Positions 46,539 to 58,500 of a DNA stretch of 64,000 nt are shown piece after piece. Each line of letters opens with the position of its first letter. Position 1 is the first letter of the stretch. The stretch lies in assembly GCA_030141605.1 (NCBI GenBank), contig JAQGDQ010000917.1, positions 10,001-74,000 of the forward strand. The letters are read 5' to 3'. The position numbers and the translations under genes were made by a program. Origin of the DNA: Tubiluchus corallicola. Lineage: Eukaryota > Priapulida > Priapulimorpha > Priapulimorphida > Tubiluchidae. The notes under the pieces were generated by a model. It had not been told where the DNA came from and searched no databases. It saw only the letters and a program-made list of their open reading frames with translations.

Positions 46539-49500
46539 CTAGAATCAATATAGAAAATATAGTTTAACTAAAACAATTGACAGATTAGGTAAGAAAACTG
46601 ACCAATAGGTAAAGAGAAAACAAAACAATGGTAATGTTTAGTAAAGTATAAAGTCAAACCTCGTTATACAGACCCCCATATTATCAAATTTATGTGTTAG
46701 ATCAATTAAGGTCAAGAGAATGCAATTAATGTTTATTAAGTGACCAGATTAATTGAAACAACGTTGTAAATAGTAATAGTAGAATTTTATGTAAGTGAGA
46801 CATTGCTAATTACGCACGCCAACTCAGAAAAGATACAAGGTTTAATTAATACACATACGTAAAAAACTTGCTAAGTAACGGGTTAAACGGTTAGTGATTT
46901 TCTAAACAGTTACGCCAGTTAGCGATCAGGAAACAGTTTACCATTTTAACCCTAATAAACACCAGTGTAAAACGAAGTGATTCCTCTATCTATCAATCTG
47001 ATTAGTTATCTCTCAGCCTCACCTTTTCAGCAGCCTCCGCATCATGTAGATTATTTAGATAAATATCACCCAGCAAAATAAGAGCCTTGTGATGATGTGG
47101 ATAGTGCTGAAAATACAAAAACAATGTGATTATGTAATAAAAAACAATGTGATTATATAATAAAAAACAATGTGATTATATAATAAAAAACAATGTGATT
47201 ATATAATAAAAAACAATGTGATTATATAATAAAAACCAATGAGATTATATAATAAAAAACAATGTGATTATATAATAAAAAACAATGTGATTATATAATA
47301 AAAACCAATGAGATTATATAATAAAAAACAATGTGATTATATAATAGAAAAATCAAACTCAACAAACACAATAAAATTGTAACGATCGAAATCTAGCGAA
47401 AGAAAATGACAATTTAAACAAAAATTATGATAATAACAAAAGAATACAGTGAAGATGCTGATTATTTGTAGTAAAAGAAGACAGAGAAAGCATTTGGACA
47501 ACAAAGAAAAAGATAGTTTAACAGCCAATATGCAATATCTTCACAGTGGCAAGACGACAACCTTTGCTATCAATGTCAAAGATTTCACACCTTTTTTGAC
47601 TAAAGATTTTTCTTCTCCTGTTATTCTTTAACTATGAATGTAACAGCTAAGTGGTAAGAAGTTTGACGGTCTACGTACCTTGAGCAGTTTTAACAAATAA
47701 GGCACGGCTTCTAATGGTCGTTGTATATCCGTGGCTAACATGAGAGCTAAATTAAACAACGCACTTCTGAAGTCTTCCTTTATCTGTATATAAACAAACA
47801 AATATGATCATTAAGGCCGGCCACAGAAAAATATGTTTCTGTCTTACCCAGGGATGAGAATGACAAATTGCAAAAAAACTCTGAAACAGGCCGGGGGGTT
47901 TGGGGGCCGCGTAGACCATAGAGAGCTTCTAAGTGGAGTTAAAATATCAGTTACCTTGTTTCATGCATAATTTAAAATACCCAACTATCAAGGATACATG
48001 ATACCTAATTGTCTCAAAAATGCCTAACTACTGGCCACTCCTATGTAAAAGTATATAAAAACTGTCTGCAATTGACTCAAATAACTCCGCACAATTGATT
48101 CTATATTTTTATACATAGAGATATACACGTGGTTACACTGATGTACGAGATGTAAACAAAGTGACGGCCTGCCAACTAGCAGTCAGTTTGTGAAATAATG
48201 TACTGGGTCCGTAAAAATTTTCTCAACGAATTTACGCGATTTACAAAAATGGCACCACTGGTCTTCCAAAAACTCGGAATTCCGCGTATCCGTGGGAAAT
48301 TCTCACCCCTGGTCTTACCTCATGAGCTCAAAAGATGTCAGTAAAAAGGGAGGAAAAAATATATTTAACATCAGTTGAAATCAAAGTTTGTTTATTTTCT
48401 TCTGGTTAGCAGTAATGTTTTAAGTTTTTTCAATGCACATTTTTTCACGCTTTGTTTTTTAGTTTCTCATTGCTAAATTATCATATAATTATCGATTATT
48501 GTATAGTCGCTTTCTTGCGTCATGAAAGTGTATATTCTGATAATTATGGTGGTCATACGTTTGTAAAAATTTACCACTGAAGAGAGCCGTAGCGCCTGTT
48601 GAAACGTTTGATATGATTTTTTAACTGTGTAAATTTAAAGTTTTAATAAAGTTGTGGTGTTTTAATTATTTAGAATTTGTTTTATAATTTCCGGTTTTGT
48701 TTAAAAGCGACGTTAATGAGTTATTCATTTGCAAAGTGCTAGAAACCATCTATTATGCATAAACAAGAAATTACAAATACGTCCTTCAGCTACTAGCTAC
48801 GATCCCCAACTTTTGGTTAAGTTTGTAAAACTGACTGACTAACTAACTTACCCCAATTGCTTTTTTGAACCAAATCTGAGCTTTCTCATAATCGCCGTCA
48901 TCGGTCGCTAAAATTCCCAAGTTAAAATAAATCTTTTCGTTGTCCGGTTCGAAGTCCAGAAGGCGAAATAACCTAAAATAAAATAAGACTTATTTTAAAC
49001 ATTTTCCGGGGTAGTTTGCGTTTCTCTAATGCAGACTTAAGAAAACACGCAGGTTGAATCCGGCCAATAACCAATTAACTAATAACAAAGGTGGCGTTTG
49101 TCCACCACTAGGTGTCTCTTGCGGCTGCTAACAAGACTGCTGAGCTGTTGCATCATGTACCGGGGGTGAGAGAGGTGTGCAGTAGACAATAACGCAGAAT
49201 ATTTTCACGTTAGTAATTAATATTGCTTGTTTTCAGCACTAGAATTGGCATTGGGGAACTCGGTTATTTGTAACAAATGGCTTGTATGAGTCCTGTTATA
49301 AATATTTGGTCTTTTGGTGCCACAGAGTATTAACGCTTATTGCTACCATTTTCTGCTCATATTTATTTGTGGTCTCACATCTGTGACGGAGATACATTCA
49401 CCTCATAATCACGGAAACCAATAACTTTGTGATTTAACGAGTTTTGGCAGTTTTGCACCACTTTAAGTAACGCAGAGCAAAATTATTAGAGCAAATTTAG

Positions 49501-52500
49501 CCTAATAAATATTCCAGTTGAAGCTAGTAAGTTAACACTTGGCACAATAGGACTAGCCTGTTTCGAAGTCGACTAGCCCCGATCACTGTTAATTAAGTGT
49601 TACATATTTTCACAGCAACAGCTAACAATAGGGCTTGCGTACGGATTCAGTCTGCGCGGTCTTCATGTAAACTCCGTATAATACTCCTAATAAAGCTGCT
49701 TTCATACCGGCCAGTTATTCAGATGAAGCACGAATATTTTTAAACTCATTTTTAGCCAGAAACAGTAAACTCCGCTTCCGTGACTTTTTAAGAATACGAG
49801 TCTCTCACCTGTTATAGCCTAGAGGCCTGAGGTCTTCTCTGCCGAGTTCTTGTATGAGAATAGCAGAGTCTCTCACCTGTTATAGCCTAGAGGCCTGAGG
49901 TCTTCTCTGCCGAGTTCTTGTATGAGAATAGCAGAGTCTCTCACCTGTTATAGCCTAGAGGCCTGAGGTCTTCTCTGCCGAGTTCTTGTATGAGAATAGC
50001 AGATTCTCTCACCTGTCATAGCCTAGAGGCCTGAGGTCTTCTCTGCCGAGTTCTTGTATCAAAATAGCAGATTCTCTCACCTGTCATAGCCTAGAGGCCT
50101 GAGGTCTTCTCTGCCGAGTTCTTGTATGAGAATAGCAGATTCTCTCACCTGTTATAGCCTAGAGGCCTGAGGTCTTCTCTGCCAAGTTCTTGTATGAGAA
50201 TAGCAGATTCTCTCACCTGTCATAGCCTAGAGGCCTGAGGTCTTCTCTGCCGAGTTCTTGTATGAGAATAGCAGATTCTCTCACCTGTTATAGCCTAGAG
50301 GCCTGAGGTCTTCTCTGCCGAGTTCTTGTATGAGAATAGCAGATTCTCTCACCTGTCATAGCCTAGAGGCCTGAGGTCTTCTCTGCCGAGTTCTTGTATG
50401 AGAATAGCAGATTCTCTCACCTGTTATAGCCCAGAGGCCTGAGGTCTTCTCTGCCGAGTTCTTGTATGAGAATAGTAGATTCCCTCACCTGTTATAGCCT
50501 AGAGGCCTGAGGTCTTCTCTGCCGAGTCCTTGTATGAGAATAGCAGATTCTCTCACCTGTTATAGCCTAGAGGCCTGAGGTCTTCTCTGCCGAGTTCTTG
50601 TATGAGAATAGCAGATTCTCTCACCTGTTATAGCCTAGAGGCCTGAGGTCTTCTCTGCCGAGTTCTTGTATGAGAATAGCAGATTCTCTCACCTGTCATA
50701 GCCTAGAGGCCTGAGGTCTTCTCTGCCGAGTTCTTGTATGAGAATAGCAGAGTCTCTCACCTGTTATAGCCCAGAGGCCTGAGGTCTTCTCTGCCGAGTT
50801 CTTGTATGAGAATAGTAGATTCCCTCACCTGTTATAGCCTAGAGGCCTGAGGTCTTCTCTGCCGAGTTCTTGTATGAGAATAGCAGATTCTCTCACCTGT
50901 TATAGCCCAGAGGCCCGAGGTCTTCTCTGCCGAGTTCTTGTATGAGAATAGCAGATTCTCTCACCTGTTATAGCCTAGAGGCCTGAGGTCTTCTCTGCCC
51001 AGTTCTTGTATAAGAATAGCAGATTCCCTCACCTGTTATAGCCCAGAGGCCTGAGGTCTTCTCTGCCGAGTTCTTGTATGAGAATAGCAGATTCTCTCAC
51101 CTGTTATAGCCCTGAGGTCTGAGGTCTTCTCTGCCGAGTTCTTGTATGAGAATAGTAGATTCCCTCACCTGTTATAGCCTAGAGGCCTGAGGTCTTCTCT
51201 GCCGAGTTCTTGTATGAGAATAGCAGATTCTCTCACCTGTTATAGCCCAGAGGCCTGAGGTCTTCTCTGCCGAGTTCTTGTATGAGAATAGCAGATTCTC
51301 TCACCTGTTATAGCCCAGAGGTCTGAGGTCTTCTCTGCCGAGTTCTTGTATGAGAATAGTAGATTCCCTCACCTGTTATAGCCTAGAGGCCTGAGGTCTT
51401 CTCTGCCGAGTTCTTGTATGAGAATAGTAGATTCCCTCACCTGTTATAGCCTAGAGGTCTGAGGTCTTCTCTGCCGAGTTCTTGTATGAGAATAGTAGAT
51501 TCCCTCACCTGTTATAGCCTAGAGGCCTGAGGTCTTCTCTGCCGAGTTCTTGTATGAGAATGGCAGATTCTCTCACCTGTTATAGCCTAGAGGCCTGAGG
51601 TCTTCTCTACCGAGTTCTTGTATGAGAATGGCAGATTCTCTCACCTGTTATAGCCTAGAGGTCTGAGGTCTTCTCTGCCGAGTTCTTGTATGAGAATAGC
51701 AGATTCTCTCACCTGTTATAGCCCAGAGGTCTGAGGTCTTCTCTGCCGAGTTCTTGTATGAGAATAGCAGATTCTCTCACCTGTTATAGCCTAGAGGCCT
51801 GAGGTCTTCTCTGCCGAGTTCTTGTATGAGAATAGCAGATTCTCTCACCTGTTATAGCCTAGGGGCCTGAGGTCTTCTCTGCCGAGTTCTTGTATGAGAA
51901 TAGTAGATTCTCTCACCTGTCATAGCCTAGAGGCCTGAGGTCTTCTCTGCCGAGTTCCTGTATGAGAATAGCAGATTCTCTCACCTGTTATAGCCTAGAG
52001 GCCTGAGGTCTTCTCTGCCGAGTTCTTGTATGAGAATAGCAGATTCTCTCACCTGTTATAGCCTAGAGGTCTGAGGTCTTCTCTGCCGAGTTCTTGTATG
52101 AGAATAGCAGATTCTCTCACCTGTTATAGCCCAGAGGTCTGAGGTCTTCTCTGCCGAGTTCTTGTATGAGAATAGCAGATTCTCTCACCTGTTATAGCCT
52201 AGAGGTCTGAGGTCTTCTCTGCCGAGTTCTTGTATGAGAATAGCAGATTCTCTCACCTGTTATAGCCTAGAGGCCTGAGGTCTTCTCTGCCGAGTTCTTG
52301 TATGAGAATAGCAGATTCTCTCACCTGTTATAGCCTAGAGGCCTGAGGTCTTCTCTGCCGAGTTCTTGTATGAGAATGGCCGAGTTCATGAGAGACTGCC
52401 GATGACCGGGGTCCAGAGTCAACGCTTTCTCAAAGTATTCCAGCGCTTCGAAATGCTGATTCAACTCCACCAACACAACGGCAAGCTGGAAACGGAAACG

Positions 52501-55500
52501 GTGTTATACAGACTCCATGGTCATATTAGTGTAAACATGCACAAGCAAACAAAATCTCAAAATAGATAAAACAGTTTCAAAAGCTAAGACATGGAAGAAC
52601 CAGCCTCCAGGAATTAAAGGAAGACAGGATGATTTTTCATATTTCTCATTTTTAAGTCAGATAAAAAGTAGAGATTCCCAATTAATACTGCAAAAGTGTT
52701 TCTGATAATTAAATAATAGATTAAAAACTTAATTAACGACAGACAAGCCAAACTATTGATGACATCACAAACTAACATAATTTTCAACAACAAAAACATT
52801 CTACGTGCGTTGTTCAATTTTTAGTCTAATAAGCTGTCTTAGGTCAAACTGTAAAATATGTTTAATAAGTATGAAAAACTGCATGTTTGCACTGTAAATG
52901 AAAGTCGTCAACAAAGCAACTCACGACAAACATTGCTTGGGTAATGAGTATTTGATAATACGCAGCACGCTGTGTGCGTTAGAACTGACAAATAGCCGAG
53001 TGGTCACGGTGACTGCTTAGCCACACTCGACCAGGCAGAATGTGAGAATGAGAAAAACCCAGCAAGTACAAAGACTGCACCGGACGCACCAGATGCAGAA
53101 ATTGTCTTACGTTATAGTAAATATCGGGGTTGTCGTTGTCGTATCTCAGAGCCGTTTTGTACGAAGCATGAGCGTCTAGCGTTCTGTTCATTCGCAGTAA
53201 AACATCACCTCTGTTGATGAGAGCTTGTGTCAGGTCACTACGCATGCTGATGGCTTGACGGTACAGCTGCAAAGAAAATAAACGATGAGAGCTTGTGTCA
53301 GGTCACTACGCATGCTGATGGCTTGATGGTACAGCTGCAAAGAAAATAAACGATGAGAGCTTGTGTCAGGTCACTACGCATGCTGATGGCTTGACGGTAC
53401 AGCTGCAAAGAAAATAAACGATGAGAGCTTGTGTTAGGTCACTACGCATGCTGATGGCTTGACGGTACAGCTGCAAAGAAAATAAACGATGAGAGCTTGT
53501 GTCAGGTCACTACGCATGCTGATGGCTTGACGGTACAGCTGCAAAGAAAATAAACGATGAGAGCTTGTGTCAGGTCGCTACGCATGCTGATGGCTTGACG
53601 GTACAGCTGCAAAGAAAATAAACCAAACGTCAGAAAATGCGCTAAATGTAACGGTAACGCTGAAAAATTTAAAACACGGGACAATGTTCCACATCCGGAT
53701 CACACTGATATGAGTAATTGCAAAGTATATTAAAGTAACGTTCTCCCAACGTTTACCATTGTTGTTAGCAGGTGGCACTTAGAGTTAATTGGCGAAGAAC
53801 AAACTTAAAGGAAAACCAGACGATTGTTTAAACTCAATCTGATTTTAATTTACTGTCTAAAATATATATTTTCTTGCCTATAAAGGTTAGCAATTGTTTT
53901 TAATAACTGAATAATTACCTTGGAAAGTTTATTAACGGCAACCAAACTCAGCTATCGCTTACAACACAAACTAACCACAGTTAGTTTGGTAGGTATAACC
54001 AATGGTAGGCATCTTCCGAGTGCATCAAATGTAAGTGAAGATTGCTATAAGACACTGATGTGACGTCACGAAAACGGGCTCTACATCACAGATGAACACT
54101 GCAGTTCATGATCATGCTTATCAAGGTACTGCGCCTATTTGTCGGCCATGTGAATGCGACGAAAAGGCGCCATTGCCAGTTTTAGTGGATTCACTAAGCC
54201 GGAATCAAGAAAGTTTAACAAAATGTAACTACCCGAGGTGATTATTATTTAATCTAAACTTCGATTAAAAAAAAGCTGCTGTAGTTTTCAATATTTTAGA
54301 GCATTCTTAATTTTGAACTAATGTCTACGCGATCGTCCGTTTTTCCTTTAATGCGATAATACGAAACTGTTACCTTAAAAAGTAACATTCTTATACATGT
54401 TTTCCATTGTTATCAACAGGTGGCATCTAGAGTTAACTGGTGAAGAAGAAAGTCATGCAACCACTTGCTAATCTTATTTCCTTGATTTTCCTTGAAATGC
54501 AGGTCATTCGTCTAAAATTTTGCCTTTGACGCATCAGAGATACGGGTAGATCACGGTAGTAAGTTATCTTTTGTGGATATCAAGATTATTTTGGAAATAT
54601 GTAAATATCAATATAGCATGGAAATTCAATCAACTTTGTATTTCTTCAGTTCGCAAATAAATTATGAACCATTTTAAATGTTTGAAGAAGTTTTTGAATT
54701 TAATTTGTAAAGAAATACCTCCCCCGCGATTACCCCCTCCGAATCATACCATGTTTACACACACGCCATGGAAACATCACGTGCGCAAACTCGTATGAGT
54801 AAGCGGTGCGGTTCAAATCTAGCGTGCGCCAGTGAGAATGTCCAACATGGCAGCATCCTCGTAACATACGCGAGTGAAAAACTTTTTACAATTTACCGTT
54901 TAGATGTTTCTTACGCAAACAGATTAACTGAAACAACATTGTGAATAGGAAAATTTTACGTAATCAATAAATGCATGGTGTCATCCGGAACGGTTAAACG
55001 GTCAACCGACAACAATCAATAATGTTTAAACTTTTAGTTAAAAAGGCCAACCATCTCAGCCCCACTCCACTCACCGTATCAGCCTCTTCTAATCTGGAAG
55101 CATTTTTAGATATCAAATTAGCTAAGTTGACATAAACGTTTAGGTAGTTTGGTGCTATTCTAGCTTGATACGCTTGACCGGGTTGAACCTGTAAATGAAT
55201 AACAGCACAAATTAGGCACCAAGGTAAACAGTATATGCACGATGAGTCAGAAACTCAAGTTTTTTAACTATAATCCAAATTTATACTAAAACTTTTGCAG
55301 TTTCTAAACTTCGTGATTATAAAGTAGTTTAAATAAGTATCACACAGAAAAATGTACCGTATATACTCGCATATAAGCCGAATTTAGAACTATAAAATAC
55401 AATACTGAAATCAGGGGGTCGGCTTATATGCGCATGAAACAAAATGAACACAAGGACAGACACTAATGCCAATTTTCCAGCCACACATTTTCATCGCTAT

Positions 55501-58500
55501 CTGACTCTTTATTTGGTTGTGTGTCACCAGTGGTGTATTGGAGGGGGATCGTGGGGGATCGCCGTCCACCCACTTTTTTTTTAGAAAAAATTCACATTTC
55601 AATAAATGTCTGCTTTTTGTATTCATTAGATAAAAAATATTAAAAATGTATACGGGTTTAATATTAAATCTACTTGTTTTCATTTTTTCAAAAAACGGTT
55701 TTAAATAATGTCAATTTCTTTCAAATTTGTGAATGTAAAATGGTAAGTCTTGAGGCTAGCCGTCCACCTACTTTTTATTTAGCAATACACCACTGTGTGT
55801 CACCAGTTGCGAGCCGTAACCAAGCCGACGTCATCAGCCAATTGGTAGGCAGCGCGTGGGGAGACGAGGGTCACGTGGCTTATAGAGGTACAGCAAACCA
55901 ATGAGGCAAACGTGAGCACGCGGCCACAGAATTTAAAAGTGTGCTGAATTTTGATAACTTTAGTTGTAAAATTATTTGTGCAATACACCATGCCTGGAGA
56001 AAAAAGAAAACGTATGTCCTATACTGCTGACTTCAAGCTAAAAGTGATGGAGTAAAATTAGACAAGTTGATGGTCGGCTTATATACGGGTTTTTGCAAAA
56101 ACTGGCCATTTTAAAGCAGTTTTAGGGGGTCGGCTTATATGCGATGTAGGCTTATATGCGAGTATATACGGTACCAATAACCCTTTTCATTGTACGCATG
56201 CGGAGTTGCTATATGTCAAAAGTTAAGTGTACCACAGCAATGCATCTTAACTACAACCGTCACGAGATATGATGGTAAAGCAAAGCTGTCTGCCAGATCA
56301 GTTCAGTAATGTCGGTTGTTATATATATTTAATTATGTGTTAGTCTGTGCATACATAGAGTGATTAACTAGCAGGATCTTGCTTGGAACAAGAAAAAATG
56401 AACTAGGTAAGGTTCTAGCTAGCTGTTGAAACTGTTGCTATTACAACAACAAGGGCTGAGAGGCGTTGTCAAATGTACACAAATGCATCTGGTGCATTTA
56501 ACTCTGACCTCATCATCATCAGTTGTCGGAACTGTGAAAAGGTTCATTTGTTTTGATTGGCTGGCTAGTTTGAAGTGCTAATCAGACGCGCAGACATCAA
56601 GCAAAGGACAATTAAATATTTAATTAATTTTTTGTTGATAAATTAAATTTGCCTCCAATGTGAAAACATCGTTAATAAATTGCTACATAAACTAAAACTT
56701 TTTTCAACATGATCTTGCCTGTATTTTAATCTGTTTAACACACTTTTAATGTTTCCTAACTAGAAAAACTCTTAAGTTCTGTAGTAATGGTATATGGTAT
56801 ACCAGGGGTGTACAAATTATCTGACTAGCCAGGCCACATTAAACATTCCCGCAATTCCTGTGGGCCAGAGGCAGTTTGGTCAAGGAGCCAAGTACAGTAG
56901 GACCTAATAACGATTTTTTTGCATCCGATTTGCGCACATCATTACTACTGCACTGCTATACTGAAGAAACTATTTTAGAAGTTATTAAAATTTATATTAA
57001 AAACCATATATTTCATCATGTCCGACACTGACATTATGTGACAACGGTCTCGTAAGGGTTAATGCCATCTGATCTAGAGGAAAAACTACCCGCACTATCT
57101 TTGCGACATTGGCGCGGACTTCAGCTGGATTGCGTGGGCCGCACTTTCATTACGTTTACAAACCTCTTCGCGGGTCGCACAAGATCTCTCGACGGGCCGC
57201 AGTTTGCACACCCCTGCGGTAGACTGTATGTTTCTTTTCCTTACGTTTTTGATGTAATTGGTTGGTGTGAAACAAGCCAAACCGGGCTTTGAAACAATTA
57301 TACAGTTCAAACGAAGTCTAACTACACAACAACAAGAACAACTGTACATTTAGTTTTGTACCTGAGGCATGAGAGCCATTGCTTTCTTGTACGCTGACTC
57401 GGCTTGCTCGTAAAGTTTCATTGCTGCATAAGTTCTACCAATGTTAATATGAGCGCCAATATCATCTGGTTGAATGCTGTGAGAAGAAAAATATGAATGT
57501 GTTAGTTTAAAGTTGTACATCAACTGTTATAATGATGCCAAATCGTTCCTGATGATTAAATAACAGGTTTAAATTAAATTAACGGTGGACGAGACAAACT
57601 AGTGATGACATCACAAATGAACATAATTTTCAACAGCACAAACATTTCCTAAGTGCGCTCTACGTGTTTGCGAAAGCAAAAATTCAGGTAAAGTGCTGCT
57701 ATAGAACATACAGTGTGATACATAAAAAAGTCCACAAATTTTAACTTTAAAATTCCAAATTTCAAGTTTTCCGGTACGTGAGCTCTCCAATGCGTGCGCT
57801 TCATCACAACTGAACACCTCTAAACCGAGAAATACAGCACCTTTTTTCATGCAACGCGTTTCCGAAATACACGTGTTAGTGCCCGTCTAACTAGCGAATG
57901 GCGAAATGCATGTAACAGTGAACTAGTGGCACAAATGAGTCAATTACGTTTCTGTGGTAATGATTCTTTCACGTAAGTCATTTTTGAAAAAATAGTATGG
58001 TTCTTTTCACTATTTTAAAGAGTAGATTGTCAGGAGCTATAGTTTAAGATTGGGTCCGGTTTTCATTTAAGTAGGTTTTGCCACTGAATGCAGAATCACG
58101 AGTCGCAGCGTGACAAACTCTTTCAAGAAAAACTTAAGGTTGTTTTTATCTGTGTTTCATAAAACTCAGAAATTGTGATTGAATTTTATTTTACCATTAC
58201 CATGCTGTTGAGCGGTTACTCATTTATACTCCATAAATTACAATTTGCCCGGAATTTTCCAGTAAAAATTAGGTGAAAACTGGTCGATGAAGCAGTCGGG
58301 ATGTGATCCGCATAAATGATTATTTTTCACTTCCTGTCTGGAAATTCATCATGCAGTTTGGTACTGAAGATTCTGAAATGTGTGATTAATGGCTGAGATT
58401 CGCATAAAAACTTGAGTCATTTGTGACTGAAACCTGAACGGTGTTCAAGCACTCGATCAAATGTATTGGTGTTTGACTTTAACATAACTTTATTGAAGAT

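Noticed and set aside
49801-52380. TPR-domain expansion by coding tandem repeats
   Set aside because: Unit length 68 breaks the frame, every unit contains a donor site and a stop follows, so the copies are intronic, not extra TPRs.
53502-53684. Alternative N-terminus ending in [17 protein letters not shown]
   Set aside because: It is a frame through one duplicated acceptor unit and ends in a stop; no evidence of a separate exon.
55674-55904. Paired 76-codon frames shared with 60971-61201
   Set aside because: They cross the nested hAT element and the Tigger body; the similarity is DNA repeat similarity, not a protein.
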